A stretch of DNA of 64,000 nt from the NCBI GenBank assembly GCA_023440825.1, contig JAEXRL010000006.1:1-64000 (forward strand). Reading direction: 5' to 3'. Shown in pieces: positions 27,551 through 37,068 of the stretch. Position numbers and translations under genes: made by a program. This DNA comes from Pseudomonadota bacterium (GTDB lineage: Bacteria; Pseudomonadota; Gammaproteobacteria; Burkholderiales; Burkholderiaceae_B). Position 1 is the stretch's first letter. The number at the start of each line of letters is the position of its first letter. The notes under the pieces were generated by a model, which was not told where the DNA came from, did not search any database, and saw nothing but the letters and a program-made list of their open reading frames with translations.

Positions 27551-28463
27551 GATGAGCCTCCTCGTTGACCTTACTCGCTTCCTTCTCCGCGGCGCGCTCG
27601 TCCTCGTCGGTAACCTCGTTAGGACCAGTGCGTATGTAGTGGAAGAAGCCGAACAGGGCGGTCATGGCCATGGCTGCCACGCCCAGAGGCTTGGCGACAC
27701 CTTTCCAGAGTGAAACCATGGGGCTGATTTTAGGATCTTTGGGCAGATCGCTGTACAGCTCGGGCTTGTCGGCATGATGCAGTACATACATGACGTGAGT
27801 GCCACCCACTCCTGCTGGGTCATACAGACCGGCTTGGTCAAAACCACGTGATTGCAGATCGGCAATACGCTCGGATGCATGTTGTTTCATGTCATCTTTG
27901 GTACCGAACACAATAGCGCCAGTAGGACAGGTTTTCACACAGGCGGGTTCCTGGCCTACCGCAACGCGGTCAGAACACAGGGTACATTTGTATGCCTTTT
28001 TGTCCTGATCGGATATGCGTGGCACATCAAAGGGACAGCCAGTAATACAGTAACCACAGCCAATGCAGTTTTCTTCGTGAAAATCAACAATGCCGTTGGT
28101 GTACTGAATAATGGCTCCCGGTGAGGGGCAGGCTTTCAAGCAGCCCGGGTCCTCACAGTGCATACAGCCATCTTTGCGGATCAACCACTCCAGACTACCT
28201 TCTGGGTTTTCATACTCCGCGAACTTCATGACCGTCCAGGACTTATCTGTTAAGTCCGCCGGATTGTCATAAACACCGATGTTTTCACCCACTTCGTCGC
28301 GTACATCGTTCCACTCCATACAAGCGACCTGACAGGCTTTACAGCCTATACATTTACTGGTGTCGATCAGCTTGGCTACATCGCCGCCCACCGGCATACG
28401 CACGTTGGGCGAGGGGGTAGTAGTAGCGGAGCGTCTTTTAATGTCCAAGGATTGTAGGGCCAT
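27543..28463 (-). CDS. fdoH: Formate dehydrogenase beta (iron-sulfur) subunit
   Basis: The 306-residue electron-transfer subunit carries four [4Fe-4S] clusters. Cysteine groups are visible as CIGCKACQVAC (about 38-48), CMHCEDPGCLKAC (about 98), CIGCGYCITGC (about 133) and CTLC with CVKTCP (about 160-180). One C-terminal transmembrane helix (about 255-275, GVAAMAMTALFGFFHYI) anchors it. It lies 9 nt behind fdoG and overlaps fdoI. It passes electrons from the molybdenum site of FdoG to cytochrome b. Confidence 0.96.
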   Translation of the reverse strand: MALQSLDIKRRSATTTPSPNVRMPVGGDVAKLIDTSKCIGCKACQVACMEWNDVRDEVGENIGVYDNPADLTDKSWTVMKFAEYENPEGSLEWLIRKDGCMHCEDPGCLKACPSPGAIIQYTNGIVDFHEENCIGCGYCITGCPFDVPRISDQDKKAYKCTLCSDRVAVGQEPACVKTCPTGAIVFGTKDDMKQHASERIADLQSRGFDQAGLYDPAGVGGTHVMYVLHHADKPELYSDLPKDPKISPMVSLWKGVAKPLGVAAMAMTALFGFFHYIRTGPNEVTDEDERAAEKEASKVNEEAHHE

Positions 28464-28472
28464 GGCTTACTC

Positions 28473-31400
28473 CTATACTTTTTCCAATTTGACCAAGAAT
28501 GACTTGAACTCAGGTGTTTGAGAGTTCCCGTCACCTACCGGCGGGGTCAAGGTGTTAGCTAAAAAGCCTGGCTTGGCAATACCAACAAAGCCCCAGTGTA
28601 TCGGGATGCCGATATGGTGTATTGGTTTGCCATCGATCATGAGCTGCTTGAGACGCTTGGTCACCACTGCCTTGGCTTTAATGTAGCCGCGGTTAGAGGA
28701 GACCTTCACCGTATCACCTTGAGCAATGCCCAGCTCATTGGCCAGATCAGCCCCAATTTCTACAAACTGCTGGGGCTGCAAAATAGCGTTGAGCTTGACG
28801 TGCTTGGTCCAGTAATGGAAGTGCTCGGTGAGGCGATAGGTGGTGCCCACGTAGGGGAAGTCCTCGACCTTGCCCATGGTGGCTAGGTCACCCTCAAATA
28901 CCCGAGCTGCCGGGTTGCTCAGCGCACGGGGCTCGTCAGGACTAAGCGGGTTGTAGCTCAGTGGGGTTTCAAAAGGCTCATAGTGCTCGGGGAATGGGCC
29001 TTCTGCCATGCCTTTACGGGCAAAGAAGCGGGCGACACCCTCGGGGTTCATAATGAAAGGTCCCATGCCATCGTGCGGGTTTTCATCGGCCTTGTAGTCC
29101 GGTACATCGGCTCCACCCCAGCGACTGCCATCCCAACTGACGAGTTTTCGACGGGGATCAAAGGGTTTGCCATCCAGGTCACAGGAGGCACGGTTATACA
29201 ACACGCGACGGTTAGCGGGCCACGCCCAGGACCAATTCAGGGTTTGACCTATACCAGTGGGGTCGCTGTTGTCGCGGCGTGCCATCAGGTTGCCCTTTTC
29301 GGTCCAGGCTCCGGCATAAATCCAGCAGCCACTAATCGTGCTACCGTCATCACGCAGTTCGCCAAAGCCGTCCAGTTGCTCGCCTTTACGTCGTGTCACG
29401 TTGCCATTGGCGTCACGCAAGTCGCGTAGTGCCTTGCCCGAGTATTCCATGGCCAGTTCGGCCGCGGTGGGATCGTCAGGGTTGGAATAGGGCCATCTGA
29501 GGTTGACGATAGGGTCAGGGAATGCGCCGCCTTCTTCACGATACAGATCGCGCAGATGCGTAAACAGAGTACCCATGATTTCAATATCGCTCTTGGCCTC
29601 GCCTGGCGGCTCGGCTGCTTTCCAATGCCACTGTAGCCAGCGACCTGAGCTGACCAGTGCGCCTTCCTCCTCGGCGAAACAGGTGGTCGGCAGGCGGAAA
29701 ACTTCGGTTTGAATAGAGGCCGAGTCCACGTCGTTGTACTCATCAAAGTTACGCCAGAACTCCGAGGTTTCGGTAACGAGCGGATCCATGATGATCATGT
29801 ACTTGAGCTTGGAGAAGCCGTCTATGAGCTTTTTCTTGTACGGAGCTGCGGCCAAGGGGTTAAAACCTTGGCAAATATATCCGTTCATCTTGCCCTGATA
29901 CATCAGCTCGTAGACCTGAAGCATGTCGTATGGCTTGTCCAGCTTGGGCAGGTAGTTAAAAGCCCAGTCGTTGCTTTCCTGTGCGGCATCGCCCCACCAA
30001 GCTTTCATCAGACTGACCTGAAACTTTTTATAGTTGCGCCAAAAGCTAAGCTGATTAGGACGCATGGGCTCAGGGGCTCTGGCCTTGATGTAATCGTCGT
30101 AACGTTGCTCGGCCTGATTTGGCAAGGTCATGTAGCCTGGTAGCAGGTTGGACATCAGACCCAAGTCGGTCAGACCTTGAATATTGGAGTGCCCACGCAG
30201 CGCGTTCATGCCGCCACCGGCAATACCTATATTACCCAGCAAGAGCTGTACCATGGCCGCTGTGCGAATAATCTGCGACCCAATACTGTGTTGTGTCCAG
30301 CCCAGCGCGTACAAGATAGTACCAGCGCGGTCAGGCGAGGCTGTGGAAGCCAGCATTTCACAGACCTTTTGGAACTGTGCCTGCGTTGTGCCACAGACGC
30401 GCTCCACCATTTCCGGTGTGTAGCGTTCGTAGTGTTTACGCAGTAGCTGATAGACCGTGCGTGGGTGTTGCAAGCTGGGGTCTGTGCGGACGTAACCGTC
30501 TTCGCCAAGCTCGTAGTCCCAAGAGGATTTGTCGTAGCTTCGGGTGGCTTCGTTATAGCCTGAGTACAGCCCATTTTCGAAGTCAAAGTCGTCACGCACA
30601 ATGAATGACATGTCAGTATAGTTTCTGACATATTCATGCTGAATTTTGTCATTATCGAGCAGATACTTAATGACCCCACCCAAGAAGGTGATATCAGTAC
30701 CCGTACGTATGGGCGCGTAATAGTCCGCAACGGAAGCCGAACGCGTAAAGCGTGGATCCACCACGATTAGTTTGGCATTGTTATGTGCCTTGGCTTCAGT
30801 AACCCATTTGAATCCACAGGGGTGCGCTTCTGCTGCGTTACCGCCCATGATCAAGATAATGTCTGCGTTTTTGATGTCAACCCAATGGTTTGTCATCGCT
30901 CCGCGGCCAAATGTTGGGGCAAGACCTGCCACCGTTGGGCCGTGTCAGACACGTGCTTGGTTATCGAATCCTAGCATTCCTAGGCTACGCACTACCTTAT
31001 GGGTAATGTAGCCAACTTCGTTACTGCTGGCAGATGCCGCTAGCATACCTGTTGTCAGCCAGCGGTTGACAGTGCTGCCATCATTGGCCTGCGCCTCAAA
31101 GTTGGCATCTCGGTCGTCTTTCATCAGCCGTGAAATGCGTTTGAAGGCGTCGTCCCAAGAAATACGCTCCCATTTGTCCGAGCCAGGGGCACGGTACTCG
31201 GGAAATTTCAGGCGATTAGGACTGTGTATGAAGTCCACCAGGCCAGCGCCTTTAGGACAGAGGGTGCCGCGGTTGACCGGGTGATCGGAGTCTCCCTCAA
31301 TGTGTACGATGCTGGCTTGGGCGTTTTTAGAACCATCGCCACGAGCATAGAGCAGTACGCCACAGGCGACTGAACAGTAAGGACAGGTATTGCGCGTTTC

Positions 31401-31535
31401 TGTCATGCGGGTCAGTTTGTACTGCCTGACTTCCGCCATGGCGGGGGTAGGCGCTGCGCCAAGCAGCACCATACTGGAGCTCGCTAGTGAAGCCCCCGTC
31501 ACTTTGAAGAATTGGCGCCGACTCATGTTAACCAT
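28473..31535 (-). CDS. fdoG: Selenocysteine formate dehydrogenase alpha subunit (in-frame TGA at 30945-30947)
   Basis: Two open frames on either side of a TGA are one gene of 1020 residues with selenocysteine at 197. The TGA lies in the active-site segment ARV-U-HGPTVA, as in E. coli FdnG/FdoG (Sec196), and is followed by the SECIS hairpin. It oxidises formate to CO2 at a bis-MGD molybdenum centre. A Tat leader (SRRQFFK, residues 5-11) and a [4Fe-4S] site (CPYCSVACGV, about 52) are present; the periplasmic dehydrogenase body follows. Start is the ATG at 31535, with GGAGAG 5 nt upstream; a TTG 4 codons earlier overlaps that site and is unlikely. Total length matches the E. coli enzymes (1015-1016). 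Confidence 0.97.
30904..30947 (-). promoter_or_regulatory. Bacterial SECIS element of fdoG
   Basis: Directly after the UGA (30945-30947) the mRNA can fold with an outer CGGCC/GGCCG stem (30938-30942 with 30904-30908) and an apical GGCA/UGCC stem closing a GGUCU loop (30922-30926). The GGUCU loop and its distance from the UGA match the E. coli fdnG/fdhF elements bound by SelB. Confidence 0.9.
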
Positions 31536-31878
31536 GGGGCTCTCCAATGAGTTAGTGATATTGGTGAAACTAGGGGTGAGCTTCTACCTTTTGGATAGAA
31601 GTTCGCGGTGTTACGAATAGAGAATCTGATTGCGGTTCTGATCAAGGATTCTTTTGTTTTTTAACTATATAAACAACTGTGTCAAACTTTGCCGGTTTTA
31701 ACAATACCTTTTTACCGGAAAAGCCTAAGGGCTTTCCCCCATTAAAACAATAGGCACCAATTTGTCTTGATTTGGCCTAAGGCTACAGATATTGGGGTGC
31801 AAAATTTGAGTAGCCTGTAACTTTACCATTAGGTACAAGAAACTTTGACCTTCTTGACACTTTAGTCGTATATGCCTG
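31536..31878 (-). promoter_or_regulatory. Upstream region of the fdo-sel operon
   Basis: This AT-rich region lies between fdoG and the selD hairpin and should hold the operon promoter. A TTGACA hexamer (minus, 31680-31685) precedes a TATATAG stretch, but the spacing is too short for a standard sigma-70 promoter. A short hairpin (GGAAAGCC/GGCTTTTCC, about 31717-31737) is present. No clear FNR, ArcA or NarL site could be recognised by eye. Confidence 0.35.
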
Positions 31879-31906
31879 CGCCACACCTTGACAGGGTGGT
31901 GTGGCG
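31879..31906 (-). terminator. Hairpin after selD
   Basis: A perfect 9-bp stem (31879-31887 and 31898-31906) with a 10-nt loop starts 26 nt past the selD stop. There is no U-run on the minus side. It probably ends the selD transcript and separates it from the fdo-sel operon. Confidence 0.45.
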
Positions 31907-31932
31907 TAAAAAGGCGGTATTAAGGCTATGGC

Positions 31933-32967
31933 TTAATAGACCTCTACTGCGTGTGTGCCTGCCGCGACAAACTCTCCGATGGGCTCCAGCGTCAAACCGA
32001 GTTCTGTGGTTGTGCGTAAGAACTCGGCCTCGCCTTCTGGGCGAACGGCAACGAGCAAACCGCCGCTGGTTTGAGGGTCGCACAGTATGTGCTTTTGAAC
32101 ATCGCTAATGCGCAGTATGCGTTCACCATAGCTGTCATAGTTGCGTCCCGTACCACCGGGTATGCAAGATTGCTGCAAGTAATACTCAACGCCTGGTAGT
32201 ACCGGAACCTGGTCTGCTTGTAGCTTGGCGCTCAGTCCACTGCCATCGGCCATTTCCACTAAGTGGCCCAGTAGACCAAAGCCCGTGACGTCTGTCATGG
32301 CGCTTACACCTGATAGTTGGCTAAGAGCAATACCAGCGGTATTAGGGGTACACATCCAGTCGCGGGCCAAGTTGACGTCCTGACTTCGTAGTTTTCCTTG
32401 CTTTTCTGCCGTGGTCAGTATGCCTATGCCCAATGGCTTGGTGAGGTAGAGCTTATCGCCTGCTTGCGCCGTATTGTTACGCTTTATCTGGCGCTTGTTG
32501 ATCACTCCGGTCACCGCCAGGCCAAAGATAGGCTCAGGCGCATCAATCGAATGCCCGCCTGCCAGGGCAATGCCGGCTACGTCACAGGCGGCTCGGCCGC
32601 CACGCACTACCTCGCGAGCCACTTCGGCAGGGAGCACATTCACTGGCCAGCCCAGGATGGCAATGGCCATGACGGGCTTCCCCCCCATGGCATAAATATC
32701 ACTGATGGCATTGGTGGCCGCGATACGGCCAAAATCATACGGGTCGTCCACGACGGGCATGAAAAAATCAGTTGTCGAAACCACGCCCAGCTCTTCATTC
32801 AAACCATAGACCGCGGCATCGTCTTTGGAGGTGTTGCCCACCCATAAATTGGGGTCTAAGTTTTGTGCGCCACTACCAGCCAGAATAATGTCTAAAACCT
32901 TGGGCGAGATCTTGCAGCCGCAACCTGCGCCATGGCTGTATTGCGTCAGTCGTATGGGTGTTGACAT
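31933..32967 (-). CDS. selD: Selenide, water dikinase (selenophosphate synthetase)
   Basis: This makes selenophosphate from selenide and ATP, the selenium donor for SelA. The catalytic N-terminus YSHGAGCGCKIS (Cys16, Lys19) uses cysteine, not selenocysteine. The ATP-grasp-like motifs TTDFFMPVVDDPYDFGRIAA and DVTGFGLLGHL are intact. The start is ATG at 32967 (MSTPIRLTQ) with GGAG 6 nt upstream; the open frame extends 47 codons further with no site. Length 344 (E. coli 347). Same strand and just upstream of the fdo-sel operon. Confidence 0.96.
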   Translation of the reverse strand: MSTPIRLTQYSHGAGCGCKISPKVLDIILAGSGAQNLDPNLWVGNTSKDDAAVYGLNEELGVVSTTDFFMPVVDDPYDFGRIAATNAISDIYAMGGKPVMAIAILGWPVNVLPAEVAREVVRGGRAACDVAGIALAGGHSIDAPEPIFGLAVTGVINKRQIKRNNTAQAGDKLYLTKPLGIGILTTAEKQGKLRSQDVNLARDWMCTPNTAGIALSQLSGVSAMTDVTGFGLLGHLVEMADGSGLSAKLQADQVPVLPGVEYYLQQSCIPGGTGRNYDSYGERILRISDVQKHILCDPQTSGGLLVAVRPEGEAEFLRTTTELGLTLEPIGEFVAAGTHAVEVY

Positions 32968-33243
32968 AGGTGCTCCGATTCGTACCGATGAATAGGTATG
33001 TTGATAGGCATGACCCGCCTGGTTCGCCGCAGGCAGATCGCAAGTCTTGGGTAGCAGTATAGCGGCTGCTCGGCCATAGCGAGCCCTTAAGGGCGGGGCT
33101 CTCTGCATGCATGAGTCAGCCAGTTTAAGAATTTTCCCATCCTAAGCCGGCCTTTCCCTCACTACATTGAATCGTTTAAGACCTCATTGCTGTCGAGAGC
33201 GAGCTGTGAGTTTGGGCGAGTGATGACTAACAGGTAGGGATTG

Positions 33244-33426
33244 ATGAGTACTCGTTTTTATTCAGGGCTGCTTGCAGTGGGCGTGCTGGGGTTGCTTATG
33301 CATTCTTATACGTTTGCTGACTCACTCCCCAATCAGTTTGCCTTGCCCATGAGCGAGACACCGTCAGAGATATTTTTGAACGGCGATCAGCTAACGACTT
33401 TCACGGGTGTGTATGCTATTAAATAG
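33244..33426 (+). CDS. Small secreted protein of unknown function, 60 aa
   Basis: A short gene starts at ATG 33244 with GGTAGGGA six nt upstream. Residues 6-25 form a hydrophobic signal peptide ending in SYTFA, with likely cleavage before DSLPNQF. That leaves a mature peptide of about 35 residues. No family was recognised. It stops 3 nt from the end of the opposing SoxYZ gene. The ribosome-binding site and signal peptide support it as a real gene; the function is unknown. Confidence 0.5.
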   Translation: MSTRFYSGLLAVGVLGLLMHSYTFADSLPNQFALPMSETPSEIFLNGDQLTTFTGVYAIK

Positions 33427-33429
33427 TAT

Positions 33430-34239
33430 TTAGCCCAAGATCAGTGTTTCGGTGTGCTCGGCATGACGACCCGTGTCTTCGGTCCAGCGCAATGCCAGCG
33501 TGCCACCTGAGCGCGGGGTGATCTCGAACTTTAAGTAAGGATTAAGGGATAAAGAGCGAAAGTACTGTGCCTCTATCACAGGGCGCTGGTCGAGCACCAC
33601 TTCGAAGCGCTCAATAATCCGTTTGGCGGGCGTATGTCCTTGAGCGTCTTGCGCCAAGCCGGTGCTCATGGGGTGAGAGATCATGGTGGTAATTTCGCCC
33701 GCCTGCCCAGCTTGCCATTTTTTGGGTATACGGACACGAGCTTGCATTTCGGAGCTAGCGTCGGCTTGAGCGGGGGCAATGCAACCGCTGGTGGTGACGC
33801 GTACTTCACGCTCTTGCATAAATACCTGGCCATCGCTGCTGCGTGCCACCACGATTACTGTTTGTGATTCGCTCAGGCGTATCCGGGTAGCCAGTTTGAT
33901 GTTTCCAATTTCCGGGCCGAAGGAGAAGCTAGCCACTTCGGGTGTGGGATTGCGTGGCGCAAAAATCGCCAGGCTTTCAACATGACTATCGCTATCCCAG
34001 GCCGGAATTTCAATACTGAGCGGTACGGCAGAACCGTCCTCGGCCACCAAAGGCAAGGACAGCTTGATGTACCCCTGAGCCGCTTTTTTACCCGCAAGCC
34101 AGGGCTCTAAAAAGCTGGCTTGGGCCAGAGCCCCTGTTGGCAATGCCAATAGACCCATGCCCGCCAGAGCAGCCAGTAAAAGCTGACGTCGTCGTGCTTG
34201 TGGCCTGTGTGTGGTAGTCAGTCGTGGATGAGCATTCAT
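33430..34239 (-). CDS. SoxYZ fusion sulfur carrier-like protein
   Basis: The 269-residue exported protein has a signal peptide with twin arginines (RRRQLLLAALAGMG) cleaved near GALAQA. A SoxY-like domain follows (about 40-150) ending in VRVTTSGCIAPAQ, where the cysteine would carry the sulfur substrate. The C-terminal SoxZ-like domain (about 165-269) includes ISHPMSTG and YFRSLSLNPYLKF. In classical SoxY the carrier cysteine sits in a C-terminal GGCGG; here it is internal because SoxZ is fused behind it, and its flanks differ. The start at 34239 lacks a strong ribosome-binding site and a longer frame to 34284 exists. It follows the YeeE gene by 17 nt in the sulfur cluster. Confidence 0.82.
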   Translation of the reverse strand: MNAHPRLTTTHRPQARRRQLLLAALAGMGLLALPTGALAQASFLEPWLAGKKAAQGYIKLSLPLVAEDGSAVPLSIEIPAWDSDSHVESLAIFAPRNPTPEVASFSFGPEIGNIKLATRIRLSESQTVIVVARSSDGQVFMQEREVRVTTSGCIAPAQADASSEMQARVRIPKKWQAGQAGEITTMISHPMSTGLAQDAQGHTPAKRIIERFEVVLDQRPVIEAQYFRSLSLNPYLKFEITPRSGGTLALRWTEDTGRHAEHTETLILG

Positions 34240-34256
34240 AATATTAAACAGACGTG

Positions 34257-35273
34257 CTAATTGGCACGGTAAGGTGTAAAGCAATGGGCTAAGCGAGAGC
34301 CCAGCACTATACTGGCTGTGGCGATGAAAGAGCCGTAAGCCAGAGTGGATAAGCCCGTTAAGCCTTGGCCTATGGAGCAGCCCAAGGCCAGAGCGCCTCC
34401 TACTCCCATGAGTGTACCGCCTACTAGGTAGCGACGCATTTGCGTGCTGGACTCAAAGCCTTCCCAGCGCCATTCGCGGCGTATGCCAGCACTAAGCCAC
34501 GCTCCGATAAAAACCCCTATCACGATCACGATGCCAAAGCGCAGTGACATGCCTGTGGCAATCATGGTGTATTGCACCGTGTCGCCCACGGGAGCCACAA
34601 AGCTGAGAGAAGCCAGTGGCTGAGGGTCGAAGTCGTCGGCGCCTAGGTATCCCGTGCTTAGCCAGCCAGCAACCACCATGAGTCCTATGAGTCCGGCCGC
34701 CAGTAAGCGTGCTAGCATGCGATCCTCTTGGGAGCCACGTAGTGCGTAGGCGAATAAGGCCAGCACGATCACGCCTGTTACTGTGTAGCGCAGGGTGTTG
34801 TGAGCAGGGCTGCTGGCGCTTAAACTAACTGTGCTCCATTCGCTGAGAAACAGGCGCAAGGGTGCCAAGGTACCAGTAAGCGTTGCCAGCCCGGCTATGC
34901 CCAGACACAGTAATACGAATAAGGAGCGCAGATTGCCTTGGGCCAGTAATACCAAGGCACGGGCGCCACAGCCGTTGCACAAGCCCATACCCAAGCCAAA
35001 CAGGGTTCCGCCTAAGGGTAGGAGCAGCCACGAGACTGAGGTCCCGCGGTAGACGGATTGCTGTAGATGTATCAGGCCATAGGCATCACAGATTTGCGTG
35101 CCTAGCAGAGCAATGGCCAGAGCCATAGCAAACGCGCGTAAGTTGGGCGCAGCTTGTCCTGCCCAGACTTGAGCCAAGCCGCGCTGCAGGCAAAAACGTG
35201 TGGCTTGCCCGCAGGCACCAAATACCATTCCTATGGCCAGTGCGGCCCACAGTACATAATCAAGCGGCGACAT
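34257..35273 (-). CDS. YeeE/YedE family sulfur transporter
   Basis: The 338-residue integral membrane protein has about nine transmembrane helices. It shows the family's repeated Gly/Cys motifs: GACGQATRFCLQRG near the N-terminus, LGMGLCNGCGARALV in the middle and LALGCSIGQGLTG near the C-terminus. YeeE (TsuA) members import thiosulfate or related sulfur compounds through conserved cysteines. It lies between the flavocytochrome c gene (15-nt gap) and the SoxYZ fusion, which fits sulfur-compound movement. Confidence 0.88.
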   Translation of the reverse strand: MSPLDYVLWAALAIGMVFGACGQATRFCLQRGLAQVWAGQAAPNLRAFAMALAIALLGTQICDAYGLIHLQQSVYRGTSVSWLLLPLGGTLFGLGMGLCNGCGARALVLLAQGNLRSLFVLLCLGIAGLATLTGTLAPLRLFLSEWSTVSLSASSPAHNTLRYTVTGVIVLALFAYALRGSQEDRMLARLLAAGLIGLMVVAGWLSTGYLGADDFDPQPLASLSFVAPVGDTVQYTMIATGMSLRFGIVIVIGVFIGAWLSAGIRREWRWEGFESSTQMRRYLVGGTLMGVGGALALGCSIGQGLTGLSTLAYGSFIATASIVLGSRLAHCFTPYRAN

Positions 35274-35288
35274 ACTAGTGAATTCAGT

Positions 35289-36587
35289 TTAGGCGCGCGT
35301 ACCCCATGCATCGAGCGCTATCGCGTTGTACCATGCTTCGCCATATTCTGCTTCGAGTTTGCGGAAAGCCGCATTCGCTTCTTTGGGGCTCACTCCGCCT
35401 GAGGCCTCAGCCAGCTTACCGTCTTCTAGTTTGTACAGGTGGGCCACTGAAATACCGTAGTCGGGGCCAATGAGGCTGTAGCAGGTGTTCGCAAACGAGG
35501 GCTGTGCAGCCTCTTGGCCTGCCAGAGCATTGACGATAGCGGCGGCAGCCACTTTGGCTTGTGCACTAGCAGAAAAGCCGGATTTGGGCATGGGCGCAGC
35601 CACTGTGGCATCGCCCACGACATAGATATCGGCAACTTGTTCGGACTCAAAGGTATGGTGCTTCACAGGTACCCAGCCACTTTCATTGGTGACACCGGCC
35701 AGTTCGGCAATAATGCCGGCCTTTTGTGGGGGGATCACGTTCAACACATCAGCCTTATGAGTTTGGCCGAATTCGGTTTCTACTGTCAGGCTAGGGGCGT
35801 CTACGCGCACCACTTTTCCATCTTTGGCTAAAGGCACCCATTCGATTAAATCGCCATACAGACGATTCCAGCCGTCCTGGAACAGGCCTTGTTTAGAGAA
35901 GGCGTCCTTGGCGTCCAGTATCAGGATTTTAGATTTGGGTTTATTGGTTTTTAGATAGTGTGCCACCATGCTAACCCGCTCGTATGGACCCGGAGGGCAC
36001 CGGAAGGGGTTGGCAGGTGCTACCATCAGAAAGGTGCCGCCGTCGGGCATGGCTTCAAGTTGCTGTTTTAGCAATGTACTTTGCGGGCCTGCTTTCCAGG
36101 CGTGCGGTGCCAAGTGTGAGGCAGCTTCGTCATAGCCTTCCAGGGCGTTCCAACGAAAATCAATACCTGGTGACAGCAAGAGCTTATCGTAGTTCAGCGT
36201 ATCGCCGTTAGCCAGGCTTACCGTTTTGCGCTCGCCATCAACGCCCGCAGCAAGCTCGTGAACGACCTTAACGCCCAAGGCACGTAAATCGTCGAAAGTG
36301 TGCCCCTGCTGTTCAAAGGTACGTAGCCCGCCAAAATACAGATTCGTAAAGGGGCAGGTGTAATACGTTTTGGCGGGTTCGATCAGGGTGACATCAATGG
36401 CGGGGTTACGGCGCTTCAGGTAGCGAGCGGCGGTTGCTCCGCCAAAACCGCCACCAATCACAATAACGCGACCGGCTCCGTTTTTTTGTGCCAGTGCTGG
36501 AAATGAGAGGGCAGCAGCGCCCACTGCGCTAACTTTTGCCACTTGACCCAGCCACTGACGGCGCGCCACATTGATTGTTTTTTTCAT
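35289..36587 (-). CDS. fccB: Flavocytochrome c sulfide dehydrogenase flavoprotein subunit
   Basis: The 432-residue FAD protein oxidises sulfide in the periplasm and passes electrons to a partner cytochrome c. It has a Tat-like leader (ARRQWLGQVAK then a hydrophobic run ending PALAQ), the FAD motif VIVIGGGFGGATAARYL, and the redox-cysteine region TYYTCPFTNLYFGG. The second cysteine is in ANTCYSLIGPDYGISVAHLY. A flavocytochrome c-type C-terminal domain closes it. The cytochrome gene is 11 nt upstream, completing the FccAB pair. SoxF is an alternative name. Confidence 0.9.
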   Translation of the reverse strand: MKKTINVARRQWLGQVAKVSAVGAAALSFPALAQKNGAGRVIVIGGGFGGATAARYLKRRNPAIDVTLIEPAKTYYTCPFTNLYFGGLRTFEQQGHTFDDLRALGVKVVHELAAGVDGERKTVSLANGDTLNYDKLLLSPGIDFRWNALEGYDEAASHLAPHAWKAGPQSTLLKQQLEAMPDGGTFLMVAPANPFRCPPGPYERVSMVAHYLKTNKPKSKILILDAKDAFSKQGLFQDGWNRLYGDLIEWVPLAKDGKVVRVDAPSLTVETEFGQTHKADVLNVIPPQKAGIIAELAGVTNESGWVPVKHHTFESEQVADIYVVGDATVAAPMPKSGFSASAQAKVAAAAIVNALAGQEAAQPSFANTCYSLIGPDYGISVAHLYKLEDGKLAEASGGVSPKEANAAFRKLEAEYGEAWYNAIALDAWGTRA

Positions 36588-36598
36588 GTCAGATTCCT

Positions 36599-36943
36599 TT
36601 ATTTGGCGGCTTGCGTCGGAATTTTCGAGAAGTGTTGGGCCAGCAGCACGAGCTCCTCGTCGCTAAAGCCTTTGATCAGGCGATTCATCACTGTGGTGCT
36701 GGCAGGTGGCGTTTCCGATTGAAAAGCGCGAAGCTGCTCAAGCAATAGCGCTTCCGGGCGGCCTGCTATGGACGGTATCGCACCCGGTGAACGACCATCG
36801 GTGCCATGACAGTTAGCACAGGTGCCAGCAAGCACGGAAGCATCCAGAACATATTGGGCTGCAGCCTGTGCATGCAGCAATGGGCAGGCCAGTAGCACGG
36901 CGGCTAAGGCTGAGGTCCGGGCAAATAAACGAACTCTACGCAT
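36599..36943 (-). CDS. Cytochrome c subunit, partner of the sulfide dehydrogenase
   Basis: A 114-residue class I c-type cytochrome. The signal peptide (about 1-26) ends near LLHAQA. The haem motif is CANCHGTDG (about 42-50), and a likely Met ligand lies in TTVMNRLIKGFSDEEL. It is 11 nt upstream of fccB on the same strand and is the probable electron acceptor (FccA/SoxE-like). It is single-haem, unlike the dihaem FccA of purple bacteria. Confidence 0.85.
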   Translation of the reverse strand: MRRVRLFARTSALAAVLLACPLLHAQAAAQYVLDASVLAGTCANCHGTDGRSPGAIPSIAGRPEALLLEQLRAFQSETPPASTTVMNRLIKGFSDEELVLLAQHFSKIPTQAAK

Positions 36944-37068
36944 GAAGGCACTTTTAATTAATTTGTAAGGATAGTTATCTTATCTATACCGCCTTATGTT
37001 TAGAAGAAACTTTATCTTTAATATATATAGCTGAAAGTTATTTGTGAGTTTGTTTAAAGCAATAAGCG

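Noticed and set aside
30945..30947. TGA in fdoG read as a nonsense mutation or gene break
   Set aside because: It sits at the known Sec position of FdnG/FdoG, is followed by a SECIS hairpin with a GGUCU loop, and the full Sec machinery is adjacent.
32968..33108. 47-codon extension of selD
   Set aside because: The conserved SelD N-terminus starts at MSTPIRLTQ with GGAG just upstream; the extension is unlike the family.
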